A stretch of 5,604 nt of DNA from positions 1 through 5,604 of the forward strand of contig JAPLSK010000384.1 in the NCBI GenBank assembly GCA_026398675.1, given 5' to 3'. The DNA comes from a bacterium (lineage in GTDB: Bacteria; RBG-13-66-14). The position numbers and the translations under genes were made by a program. Shown here one piece after another: positions 1-5,272 of the stretch. Under the pieces are notes generated by a model. The model was not told the origin of the DNA. It did no database searches and saw nothing but the letters and a program-made list of their open reading frames with translations. The number at the start of each line of letters is the position of its first letter. Position 1 is the stretch's first letter.

Positions 1-7
1 GGCGGGA

Positions 8-652
8 TTAAAGCTCCACCACCCTCTCCGCCGCGCCCTCCAAAAATCCCCTCCCCGGATCGGCCACGACCACCAGCCGCGCCGACGCCTCGCCGGCAAT
101 CCAGGAAATCAGCGGCTCCCTCTCGGAGGGCCCCAGACCGGCGAAGGGGTCGTCCAGGAGGAGGGCCGCCTGCTCCAGCGCCGCCCGCGCCCCCAGGGCC
201 AGCGCCAGCCTCCGCCAGCGGTCCATGCCGGCCAGGGGCGCATCGTCGGCGATTTTTCCGACGAGCGTCTCGGCCCGCGCCAGCGCCGCCTCGCCCAGCT
301 CCCCCGCCCGCTCGGCCAGGTGCCACAGCGCCGGGTTCTGGCCCAGGTAGAGGTTTTGGGCGAAGGCCCGCCGCCGCTTCCGACCCGACAGCCGCCAGGG
401 CTCGATCCCGTCCACGATAATCCGTCCCGCGTCGGGCCGCAGGGCGCCGGATAAGAGAAGCAGGAGGCTCGACTTCCCGGCGCCCGGGCCGCCGGTTACC
501 GGGACGAGCCCCCGGCGCGGCAGCTCCAGGTCCAGGCCCCGGAAAATCTCGACCCGTTTTTGGCGGACGAAGGGCCCGCCCAGGCCGATCGGTCGGCTCA
601 GGCGGACGCCTTCCATGGCGATGTAAGCGGCGCTGGGGCTGGATTGGGGCAT
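8..652 (-). CDS. ABC transporter ATP-binding protein with degenerate motifs
   Basis: A 214-residue single nucleotide-binding domain, expected to sit on the cytoplasmic face and power an unidentified transporter or envelope complex. Walker A is clear at residues 54-61 (GGPGAGKS), the Q-loop glutamine is probably Q105 (YLGQNPALW), and Walker B is ALLLDDP at 163-169. Three expected residues differ. The signature LSGGQ reads LAGMD (140-144), the catalytic Glu after Walker B is Asp168, and the switch histidine is absent (VVVADPG, A197). The length suits a lone domain of the FtsE, LolD or CcmA size class, but no subfamily can be assigned. No membrane segment is present, so any permease would be encoded elsewhere, possibly just left of the window, downstream on the same strand. 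The ATG at 652 has no good ribosome binding site; Met13 is an alternative start. Family membership is secure, substrate unknown. Confidence 0.85.
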   Translation of the reverse strand: MPQSSPSAAYIAMEGVRLSRPIGLGGPFVRQKRVEIFRGLDLELPRRGLVPVTGGPGAGKSSLLLLLSGALRPDAGRIIVDGIEPWRLSGRKRRRAFAQNLYLGQNPALWHLAERAGELGEAALARAETLVGKIADDAPLAGMDRWRRLALALGARAALEQAALLLDDPFAGLGPSEREPLISWIAGEASARLVVVADPGRGFLEGAAERVVEL

Positions 653-758
653 TTTTTAAAAACGTGCGTCCGGTAGATTTTAACAGAAGGCCGCCGGGGG
701 TATGCGGACGCGGGCCGACCGGTCGGTCAACCCCCACGAGGTTCATTCCTAAATGTAG

Positions 759-780
759 GGCGGGGATTTTAATCCCCGCC
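759..780. repeat. GGCGGGGAT hairpin, copy A
   Basis: A perfect 9-bp stem GGCGGGGAT/ATCCCCGCC with a TTTA loop (10 bp if the loop is counted as two bases), flanked by GTAG on the left and GCTTTCACG on the right. The same stem and flanks recur inverted at 4687-4708 with a different loop, and the stem recurs at 881-902. Stem conservation with loop change suggests the structure matters. Confidence 0.85.
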
Positions 781-814
781 GCTTTCACGAACCAAACCTC
801 GACCCTCACCCCAA

Positions 815-837
815 CCCTCTCCCTAAAAGGGAGAGGG
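815..837. repeat. CT-rich hairpin (CCCTCTCCCT/AGGGAGAGGG), copy A
   Basis: A perfect 10-bp stem with an AAA loop, preceded by CTCACCCCAA. The identical stem with loop TCT is at 4630-4652 on the opposite orientation of the composite repeat. The CCCTCACCCCAACCCTCTCC-type sequence resembles intergenic repeats that I recall from many environmental genomes; this is a recollection, not a search result. Confidence 0.85.
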
Positions 838-880
838 GGGACGGCCGCCGACCCACGCCCCCGCATTTGCGATGACGTAG

Positions 881-910
881 GGCGGGGATTCCCATCCCCG
901 CCGCTTTTTT
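881..910 (+). terminator. GGCGGGGAT hairpin followed by T-tract (plus strand)
   Basis: A 9-bp stem GGCGGGGAT (881-889)/ATCCCCGCC (894-902) with loop TCCC is followed by GCTTTTTT on the plus strand. This is the form of an intrinsic terminator. It points against the flanking glycosyltransferase gene, so it would stop transcripts entering that gene antisense from the left rather than end the gene's own message. Bases 877-907 are a perfect 31-nt inverted match to 4682-4712, so the hairpin is also a member of the repeat family. Confidence 0.5.
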
Positions 911-937
911 CAAAGGCGACCCTCGACCCGACCCGCG

Positions 938-2125
938 CTACGCCGAATAACCCGCCCGGCGCCGGACCAGGAGCTCCACCAGCGCCCGCAGCTTTTCCTG
1001 GTTGCGGCGCATGTCGAAGCGCCGCTCCACCGTCCGCCGGCCGGCCTCGGCCAGCCTCCCCGCCAGCGCCGGGTCGTCGAGGAGCCGTTCGAGGGCGTCG
1101 GCCAGGGCGACGGGGTCCCGAGGCGGCACCAGGAGCGCGTCCACGCCGTCGGTCGCTATTTCCGGTATCCCCCCGTTGTTCCCGCCCACCACGGGCCGCT
1201 CGAGCGCCATCGCCTCGATGACCGCCCGGCCGAAGGGCTCCAGGTCGCTGGGCACGGCGACGATGTCCGCCGCCCGGACGTAATCCCGCACGTCAGCGAC
1301 GAAACCGGCGCGCACCACGGCCCCGCCGAGCCCCTCCCGCGCGATGATTGCCTCCAACTTCGACGCGAAGCCGGGGTAGGCGTCCTCCTGGGGCTCCCCG
1401 ACCAGCAACAGGCGCACTTGTGTATGTCCGCGTCCGCGCAGGAGGGCCACCGATTCCAGGAGCGTGTCGGGGCACTTGAACGGGGCGAAGCGGCCGTAGT
1501 AGCCGATGGTGGGATGGCCGTTCAGCCCGAGGCGTTTTTTCAGCCCGGCGTCCGGGGGGCCCGGTCGGAATCTATCCAGCCGCACGCCGTTGAATATTTT
1601 GAAGAGCTTGTGCGGCCGCAGGAGCGCCCAGGGCACCGCCGCCCGCAGGACCGTTTCCGAGATGACCACGTAGGCGTCCGCCAGGGCGTAGGCCAGCCGG
1701 TCCGCGAGCCCCGCATCGCGGCACATGCGGATGTAGCCCAGCGCCGCGGTGGGCAGCCCCACGACGGCGAGCCCGGCCAGCAGCCGCCCGATGAAGGATT
1801 CGCCGTAGAGGAGCGCGGCCCGCTCCTTTTTGATAATCCGCCGCAGGCCCCGCACGGTTCTATAAAGGTCCCGCGCCAGGCGCCAGGGCCGCCGGAGACC
1901 GCGGACGTGGAGAATCCCCGGAGCCTCCAGCCGACGGCACTCCACCCCGCGGCCCTCGTAGAGCTTCCTGAACGCGGGATTCTCTTCGTTGTACACGACC
2001 ACCGGCCGCCAGCCTGGGGGGAGCCCCTCGATGAAGCCCAGGAGGCTGTGGTGGCTGCCGCCGACGGCGGTGTAGGGGATGTAGAAAAGGGCGGTTCGCC
2101 GCGGACGGCCCATGTTTTCCCGCAT
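938..2125 (-). CDS. Glycosyltransferase, GT4 family (group 1)
   Basis: A predicted retaining, GT-B fold transferase of about 395 residues that moves a sugar from a nucleotide-sugar donor to an unidentified acceptor, probably a cell-surface glycan. The N-terminal acceptor half opens with a first beta strand near residues 12-18 and a glycine-containing loop (AVGGSHHS, 20-27). The C-terminal donor half begins at IGYYGRFAPFKCPD (207-220) and carries the E-x7-E motif (E296 and E304 in EPFGRAVIE), then GGNNGGIPEIATDG (314-327), all typical of GT4. The open frame continues upstream to 2383, but that part overlaps the divergent thioredoxin gene and lacks family character. ATG at 2125 or 2113 is more likely. 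The 2113 ATG has a short GGGA four bases upstream, the 2125 ATG has no visible ribosome binding site. A sigma70-like promoter lies just upstream. Specific sugar and acceptor are not readable. Confidence 0.9.
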   Translation of the reverse strand: MRENMGRPRRTALFYIPYTAVGGSHHSLLGFIEGLPPGWRPVVVYNEENPAFRKLYEGRGVECRRLEAPGILHVRGLRRPWRLARDLYRTVRGLRRIIKKERAALLYGESFIGRLLAGLAVVGLPTAALGYIRMCRDAGLADRLAYALADAYVVISETVLRAAVPWALLRPHKLFKIFNGVRLDRFRPGPPDAGLKKRLGLNGHPTIGYYGRFAPFKCPDTLLESVALLRGRGHTQVRLLLVGEPQEDAYPGFASKLEAIIAREGLGGAVVRAGFVADVRDYVRAADIVAVPSDLEPFGRAVIEAMALERPVVGGNNGGIPEIATDGVDALLVPPRDPVALADALERLLDDPALAGRLAEAGRRTVERRFDMRRNQEKLRALVELLVRRRAGYSA

Positions 2126-2141
2126 AGAATAGGGCGGGATT

Positions 2142-2170
2142 ATGCTATTCGCCGGAGCGGGTGGTGTCAA
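2142..2170 (-). promoter_or_regulatory. Sigma70-like promoter for the glycosyltransferase
   Basis: On the minus strand, a perfect -35 TTGACA (plus positions 2165-2170) is followed by a 17-nt spacer and -10 TAGCAT (2142-2147, 4 of 6 consensus). The start point would fall near 2135, leaving a very short leader of about 10 nt to the ATG at 2125 or about 22 nt to the ATG at 2113. It is placed back to back with the plus-strand promoter at 2186-2214. Confidence 0.55.
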
Positions 2171-2185
2171 GGCGGCCTGCCGGAG

Positions 2186-2214
2186 TTGACACTGCCGCCC
2201 CTTTTGCCGATAAT
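2186..2214 (+). promoter_or_regulatory. Sigma70-like promoter for the TlpA/barrel unit
   Basis: A perfect -35 TTGACA (2186-2191), a 17-nt spacer and -10 GATAAT (2209-2214, 5 of 6) form a near-consensus promoter. Transcription would start near 2221 and give a leader of about 85 nt before the ATG at 2307. Its -35 box is only 15 bp from the oppositely facing -35 box at 2165-2170, so the two polymerase sites compete or share control. Confidence 0.7.
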
Positions 2215-2244
2215 GGGCGGGACCGTGGGCTGGAAAAAATCGCC

Positions 2245-2269
2245 GGGTTCGGCTATCCTTTCCGAACCC
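2245..2269 (+). promoter_or_regulatory. Leader hairpin upstream of the TlpA-like gene
   Basis: A perfect 8-bp stem GGGTTCGG (2245-2252)/CCGAACCC (2262-2269) encloses a 9-nt pyrimidine-rich loop, CTATCCTTT. It lies within the predicted 85-nt leader. The loop's CCTTT (2257-2261) is complementary to AAAGG (2294-2298), which overlaps the Shine-Dalgarno-like AGGGG of the gene, so a pseudoknot that hides the ribosome site is possible. There is no T-tract after the stem, so it is not an intrinsic terminator. It matches no known riboswitch class that I recognise. Confidence 0.45.
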
Positions 2270-2306
2270 TCGAAGAGGTCCCTTGCCAGTAAAAAAGGGG
2301 TGGAAC

Positions 2307-2813
2307 ATGCGGAAACTGCTTACTATCGCCGTGCTCCTCGCCCTGATCGCGGCCACCGCCGTCGGCGCCGAGGCCCTGCGCAAGGCCCCCCTCTTTCAGC
2401 TCGACGACGTGAACGGCGATGCGGTCAAGCTCTCGACCTACATCGGCGAAAAAGTGGTCGTCCTCGACTTCTGGGCCGTGGGCTGCGCCCCCTGCCTGGC
2501 CGTCATGCCCCACATGGAGAGCATATGGCAGACGTACGGGGACGATGGGCTCCAGGTCATCGGCATCTCCGAGGACCTTCCCCGCAACGTCTCCAGCGTG
2601 AAGGCCAAGGCGAAGGAGGTCGGGGTCACCTACACCATCGTTCTGGACAAGAACGCCGCGGCGCTCACCGCCTACCAGGGCGGCGACGCCGGCATCCCCT
2701 TCATCGTCGTCATAGACCTCGACGGCAACATCTACCAGACCTTCCGCCGCATCCAGCCCGGCGACGAGGACAAGATTGAGACGGCGATCCGCGAGGCGCT
2801 GGGGCTGGAGTAG
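2307..2813 (+). CDS. Secreted TlpA-like thioredoxin-fold protein
   Basis: A 168-residue periplasmic thiol-disulfide oxidoreductase of the TlpA/ResA/AhpC-TSA type, expected to reduce or exchange disulfides in exported proteins. A signal peptide is visible: MRK, a hydrophobic stretch through about residue 18, and likely cleavage around AVGA-EA (20-23). The thioredoxin fold follows, with LDFWAVGCAPC (53-63) holding the active C60-x-x-C63 (dipeptide Ala-Pro), and the cis-proline at P131 (GIPFIVVID). No transmembrane anchor beyond the signal is seen and no lipobox is present. The ATG at 2307 is chosen because AGGGG (2296-2300) sits six bases upstream and the signal peptide begins there. A TTG at 2283 is in frame but would add a charged, unneeded extension. 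A barrel gene follows 104 bp downstream on the same strand and is probably in the same unit. Confidence 0.88.
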   Translation: MRKLLTIAVLLALIAATAVGAEALRKAPLFQLDDVNGDAVKLSTYIGEKVVVLDFWAVGCAPCLAVMPHMESIWQTYGDDGLQVIGISEDLPRNVSSVKAKAKEVGVTYTIVLDKNAAALTAYQGGDAGIPFIVVIDLDGNIYQTFRRIQPGDEDKIETAIREALGLE

Positions 2814-2839
2814 GTCAACCCCTTACGGTTACACACCCG

Positions 2840-2865
2840 CGACCGGCCGCCGACGCGACCGGTCG
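2840..2865. repeat. CGACCGG repeat with CGACCGGTCG palindrome
   Basis: CGACCGG occurs twice (2840-2846 and 2856-2862), and the second copy is part of a 10-nt palindrome CGACCGGTCG (2856-2865). GACCGG (2841-2846) can also pair with CCGGTC (2859-2864). The same palindrome occurs in the composite repeat at 716-725. It sits in the 104-bp gap between the thioredoxin and barrel genes and may be a decayed member of the same intergenic family. Confidence 0.4.
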
Positions 2866-2903
2866 TCCATTCTCGAAAAAGAAAACCGTGCGTCACCCCA
2901 GAC

Positions 2904-2909
2904 AGGAGG
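2904..2909 (+). promoter_or_regulatory. Ribosome binding site that sets the barrel start
   Basis: AGGAGG lies eight bases before the GTG at 2918. The other in-frame GTG, at 2888, has no comparable site and would put ten polar residues ahead of the hydrophobic signal sequence. This decides the start at 2918. Confidence 0.85.
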
Positions 2910-2917
2910 CGGCAACC

Positions 2918-4522
2918 GTGCATATCCCGGCCATCCTTGCCACCCTCATCCTCGTCGTCCCCGCCCTGGCCCAGGAGCCGGAGGAGGGAGACGCCCCCGA
3001 GGGTGGGGAGCCGGAGGTCCCGCCGGTGGGCATCATCGGCCTGGACACCGACCCCGGCGTCTCGATCCAGGTGACCAATACCGCCGTGTACCGGCTGCAC
3101 GACTACGCCCTAGTCAACGGCGGGATGGACAAGATTTACGGCCTGCAGAGCTTCGAGGACGACCTGACGGCCACCTTCGGGGTGGGGAATTTCTACCTGG
3201 CGGGTACGCTGCGGTTCTGGCAGCCGCGCTACGACAACTTCGCCGGGGAGCGGGTGTACGAGGCCGACCTGTTCAAGTGGTACGCGGGCTACCGGAGCGA
3301 GGAGGCGGAGGGTTACTACGGGACGATCTACACGACCTTCGGCCGCGGGTTGACCCTGCACCTCTACGACGACCCGGTTTTCGAGGACGTGGACAAGTTC
3401 ATCCAGGGCTTCTACGGGCGGCTGGACCTGGGCTGGATTTCCGCCACGGCCCTGGCCGGACGGGGCTCGTACGACTCCGACCCCATCACCGTCCGGACCG
3501 ACGACGTGCGCGGCTTCGAGATTTCCGTGAACCCCTTCCTGCCCTGGATCGAGGTGGGCGGGAGCGTCGTCTCCATGGACCAGCACCTGGGCGACGACTT
3601 CTTCACCGGGGAGGCCGTCCGCAAGCGGCTCTTCATGCCGGCGGCCCACCTCTCCGTCACCACGGACTACGCCGACCTCTACGCCGAGTACGCCCGGAGC
3701 GACGGTTACGAGTTCTCCGGCCTCGATTTCGTGCCCTACTCCGGCAGTGCCGTTTACGCCTCGGCGGTGGGCTACCTGGGGCGCAACTCCCTCCTCATCG
3801 AGTACAAGAACTACGACCACTTCTACAACCCGTGGAACGCGCCGCCCGAGGTGAGCTTCTCCGGCAAGCCGCTGGAATCCACCCACGTCGGGGTTGACGA
3901 GGAAGGATACCTGGCGCGGCTGACCGTATCCCCGTTCATGGGCCTTTCGGTCTCGGGCGGCTACTGCGACGCGTGGGATTCGGACCGTGAGCGGGAGCGG
4001 CCCGAGTACGGCGGCGAAGTCCGCTGGGACGCCTGGCCCTGGCACGTCGTCGGCGGGGTCTGGCTCCACGACGAGAGCTACGAGGTCGGCGACACCGGCA
4101 CCGACGCCTACTACCTCTACGAGCGCGCCGAGCTCTGGCCCGACCTCGAGGCCTCCTACACCTTCGAAAACGGCCACTCCCTGGCACTGCACTTCCGCTT
4201 CGAGACCATTGACACCCACGAGGTGCCGGGGAGAGACCCGGAGACCGAGAGGAACGAAGAGAACCCGCAAGGGGCGCTGACCTACAACTGGCCGGAGTAC
4301 TTCTCCGCCACGCTGTCGGCCCAGTATGCGATGGGTGACCCGCGGCTGAACGAGACGCGGAACTACTGGCTCGCGGGGGAGGTCACGGTACTCCTGGGCC
4401 CCGACCCCGACCTGACGTTCTACTACGGTAACCAGCGCGGGGGGCTGGTGTGCTCGGGGGGGGTGTGCCGGGAGGAACTGCCCTTCGACGGGCTGAAAAT
4501 CACGTTGGAGAGCCGCATCTGA
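2918..4522 (+). CDS. Outer-membrane beta-barrel protein, DUF6029-like
   Basis: A 534-residue exported protein, probably an outer-membrane barrel. The signal peptide starts at the GTG codon: residues 1-18 are hydrophobic and end in ALA, with predicted cleavage before QEPEE. An acidic, proline-rich linker (about 19-37) follows. The rest alternates polar and hydrophobic residues, is rich in Tyr, Trp and Phe, and repeatedly breaks at Asp/Gly turns, as barrel strands do. FGRGLTLHLYDDP (141-153) and a C-terminal block with VCSGGVCRE (511-519) and an ending close to KITLESRI resemble what I recall of DUF6029-type barrels. That assignment is from memory. There are three cysteines: C350, C512 and C517. 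The terminal residue is Ile, not the usual Phe of proteobacterial barrels. The TlpA-like gene upstream suggests a redox link with the C-x4-C pair. Its transported substrate, if any, is unknown. Confidence 0.75.
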   Translation: MHIPAILATLILVVPALAQEPEEGDAPEGGEPEVPPVGIIGLDTDPGVSIQVTNTAVYRLHDYALVNGGMDKIYGLQSFEDDLTATFGVGNFYLAGTLRFWQPRYDNFAGERVYEADLFKWYAGYRSEEAEGYYGTIYTTFGRGLTLHLYDDPVFEDVDKFIQGFYGRLDLGWISATALAGRGSYDSDPITVRTDDVRGFEISVNPFLPWIEVGGSVVSMDQHLGDDFFTGEAVRKRLFMPAAHLSVTTDYADLYAEYARSDGYEFSGLDFVPYSGSAVYASAVGYLGRNSLLIEYKNYDHFYNPWNAPPEVSFSGKPLESTHVGVDEEGYLARLTVSPFMGLSVSGGYCDAWDSDRERERPEYGGEVRWDAWPWHVVGGVWLHDESYEVGDTGTDAYYLYERAELWPDLEASYTFENGHSLALHFRFETIDTHEVPGRDPETERNEENPQGALTYNWPEYFSATLSAQYAMGDPRLNETRNYWLAGEVTVLLGPDPDLTFYYGNQRGGLVCSGGVCREELPFDGLKITLESRI

Positions 4523-4549
4523 AGCCGGGCGGGGTGAGGGCTGCCTTGT

Positions 4550-4581
4550 AAAAAAAGACGGGCCGACCTGAAGGTCGGCCC
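4550..4581 (-). terminator. GGGCCGACC hairpin with T-tract on the minus strand
   Basis: A 9-bp stem GGGCCGACC/GGTCGGCCC with loop TGAA occupies 4560-4581. On the minus strand it is followed by GTCTTTTTTT (complement of 4550-4559), the form of an intrinsic terminator. There is no minus-strand gene to its right, so it would stop antisense transcripts before they enter the barrel gene. For the barrel's own message it gives a 3' hairpin preceded by an A-tract but lacks a following T-run. Confidence 0.5.
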
Positions 4582-4629
4582 CTACGTCATCGCAACGGGC
4601 GCGCGCCGGTGTGAGGGTTGCTGCAAACC

Positions 4630-4652
4630 CCCTCTCCCTTCTAGGGAGAGGG
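4630..4652. repeat. CT-rich hairpin, copy B
   Basis: A perfect 10-bp stem CCCTCTCCCT/AGGGAGAGGG with loop TCT, followed by TGGGGGTGAGGGTCG. It is the inverted counterpart of 815-837; only the loop and scattered flanking bases differ. Confidence 0.85.
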
Positions 4653-4686
4653 TGGGGGTGAGGGTCGGGGCAAAGAACGTGAAAGC

Positions 4687-4708
4687 GGCGGGGATGGGAA
4701 TCCCCGCC
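4687..4708. repeat. GGCGGGGAT hairpin, copy C
   Basis: A 9-bp stem GGCGGGGAT/ATCCCCGCC with loop GGGA. Positions 4682-4712 match the reverse complement of 877-907 perfectly (31 of 31), while the wider flanks 4678-4719 match 748-789. The hairpin core thus agrees best with one copy and the flanks with another. Confidence 0.85.
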
Positions 4709-4742
4709 CTACATTCAGGCGAATGGTGGTGGATGACCGACC

Positions 4743-4764
4743 GGGCGGGTGTGAACCCCCGCCC
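4743..4764. repeat. GGGCGGG hairpin
   Basis: A 7-bp stem GGGCGGG (4743-4749)/CCCGCCC (4758-4764) with an 8-nt loop, followed by CTAC as in the other hairpins of the window (each is bounded by CCTAC or CCCTAC on one side). It overlaps the end of composite copy 2 and has no clear partner in copy 1. Confidence 0.6.
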
Positions 4765-4796
4765 CTACCACCCCCCGACGTCGTCGCGGAAGGAAC

Positions 4797-4825
4797 TGGA
4801 CAAGGGGCGGCGCAGTCGGTAAGAT
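4797..4825 (+). promoter_or_regulatory. Candidate sigma70 promoter for acpS
   Basis: TGGACA (4797-4802, 5 of 6), a 17-nt spacer and TAAGAT (4820-4825, 4 of 6) lie just past the hairpin cluster. A start point near 4832 would leave a leader of about 26 nt to the TTG at 4858. Spacing is ideal but the -10 is mediocre. Confidence 0.45.
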
Positions 4826-4857
4826 AGTTCCCCGGCTACATTCCAACCCCGGATAAA

Positions 4858-5241
4858 TTGATCAAAGGCATTGGCGTAGACCTGGTCGAGGTGGAGCGCT
4901 TCCGGCGCGGTCACGACGAGGGGGGCCTCGAGTTCACCGAGGAGGTCTTCACCCCGACCGAGGTGAAATACTGCCGCTCCCAGGCGCGGTACTGGGAGCA
5001 CTTCGCCGCGCGATTCGCCGCCAAGGAGGCGGCCTTCAAGGCCCTCGGCGCCGGGCTGGCCCAGGGTCTGCGCTGGAGGATGGTCGAGGTGGTGCGCGAC
5101 GAGTCGGGCGCGGTCTCACTCCTCTTCAGCGGGAAGGCCACCGAGCTGGTCCGGTCCCTGCGGATTATAAAAATTCACCTCACCCTGACCCACAACAGCC
5201 ACTCCGCCGCCGCCGTGGTCGTGCTGGAGGGCAAGGATTGA
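4858..5241 (+). CDS. acpS: Holo-[acyl-carrier-protein] synthase
   Basis: A 127-residue AcpS-type phosphopantetheinyl transferase. It moves 4'-phosphopantetheine from coenzyme A to the conserved serine of acyl carrier protein, activating it for fatty acid synthesis in the cytoplasm. The N-terminus IKGIGVDLVEVERF (2-15) holds the metal-binding Asp8. RFAAKEAAFKALG (52-64) holds Glu57 and Lys61. The C-terminal strand IHLTLTHNSHSAAAVVVLE (106-124) corresponds to the family's 'SISH...A.A.V..E' block, with Thr in place of the usual second Ser. The length matches the family. The start is TTG at 4858: the conserved motif begins at the next codon, and no ATG or GTG fits. The ribosome site is weak (GGA five bases upstream). 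The acetyl-CoA synthetase gene begins 31 bp downstream, so co-transcription is plausible. Confidence 0.93.
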   Translation: MIKGIGVDLVEVERFRRGHDEGGLEFTEEVFTPTEVKYCRSQARYWEHFAARFAAKEAAFKALGAGLAQGLRWRMVEVVRDESGAVSLLFSGKATELVRSLRIIKIHLTLTHNSHSAAAVVVLEGKD

Positions 5242-5256
5242 TACTTGAGTCGCCCC

Positions 5257-5264
5257 AAGGAGGG
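5257..5264 (+). promoter_or_regulatory. Strong ribosome binding site of the acetyl-CoA synthetase gene
   Basis: AAGGAGGG is placed eight bases before the ATG at 5273. It is far stronger than the site of acpS just upstream, which suggests a higher translation rate for the second gene of the pair. Confidence 0.85.
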
Positions 5265-5272
5265 ACACCTCG

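Larger units (their letters stand above)
715..937 (-). repeat. Composite hairpin repeat, copy 1 (inverted mate of 4523-4748)
   Basis: This non-coding stretch follows directly on the glycosyltransferase stop codon. Read on the minus strand it has the same block order as 4523-4748: an A-tract, a hairpin, CCTACGTCATCGCAA (867-881, 15/15 identical), a divergent 27-nt spacer, a CT-rich hairpin block (797-839, 40/43 identical), a 7-nt spacer, a GGCGGGGAT hairpin block (748-789, 38/42 identical), and TGACCGACCGG-type sequence (715-729, 14/15). The weaker match continues through 911-937 up to the stop codon. It is best seen as a mosaic of mobile or amplified intergenic hairpins. No coding sense was found in it. 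The remaining 653-714 shows no recognisable feature. Confidence 0.8.
4523..4748 (+). repeat. Composite hairpin repeat, copy 2 (inverted mate of 715-937)
   Basis: Starting right after the barrel stop codon, this stretch carries the following blocks in order: a GCCTTGTAAAAAAAG-like start, hairpin 4560-4581, CCTACGTCATCGCAA (4581-4595), a CT-rich hairpin block (4628-4670), a GGCGGGGAT hairpin block (4678-4719) and TGACCGACCGGGCGG (4734-4748). The same blocks occur in the same order on the minus strand of 715-937, with matching spacing between blocks two and three (7 nt in both). The first hairpin and the 32-nt spacer after block one are the diverged parts. No gene is seen within it. Confidence 0.8.

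Noticed and set aside
677..682. Minus-strand TAAAAT as a -10 box for the ABC gene
   Set aside because: The hexamer matches 5 of 6, but no -35-like sequence lies at 16-18 nt, so I could not support a promoter on this alone.
748..907. CRISPR array
   Set aside because: The repeats are palindromic hairpins of different kinds in a mosaic, with no regular repeat-spacer period and no cas genes in the window.
664..1221. A plus-strand open frame through the first hairpin repeat region
   Set aside because: It runs through palindromic repeats and the antisense of the glycosyltransferase end; the translation is Pro/Arg-rich filler.
2126..2383. N-terminal extension of the glycosyltransferase up to 2383
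   Set aside because: It would overlap the divergent thioredoxin gene, including its signal peptide, and both promoters. The extra residues have no domain character.
1418..2779. A 453-codon plus-strand open frame across the glycosyltransferase and the start of the thioredoxin gene
   Set aside because: It is antisense to the glycosyltransferase and out of frame with the thioredoxin. The translation is low-complexity, rich in Arg/Gly/Pro/His, with no family motif. Long shadow frames are normal at this GC content.
3110..4270. A 386-codon minus-strand open frame opposite the barrel gene
   Set aside because: Val/Gly/Glu-rich shadow of the barrel coding strand with no recognisable domain. The plus-strand frame has a signal peptide, a strong ribosome site and barrel character.
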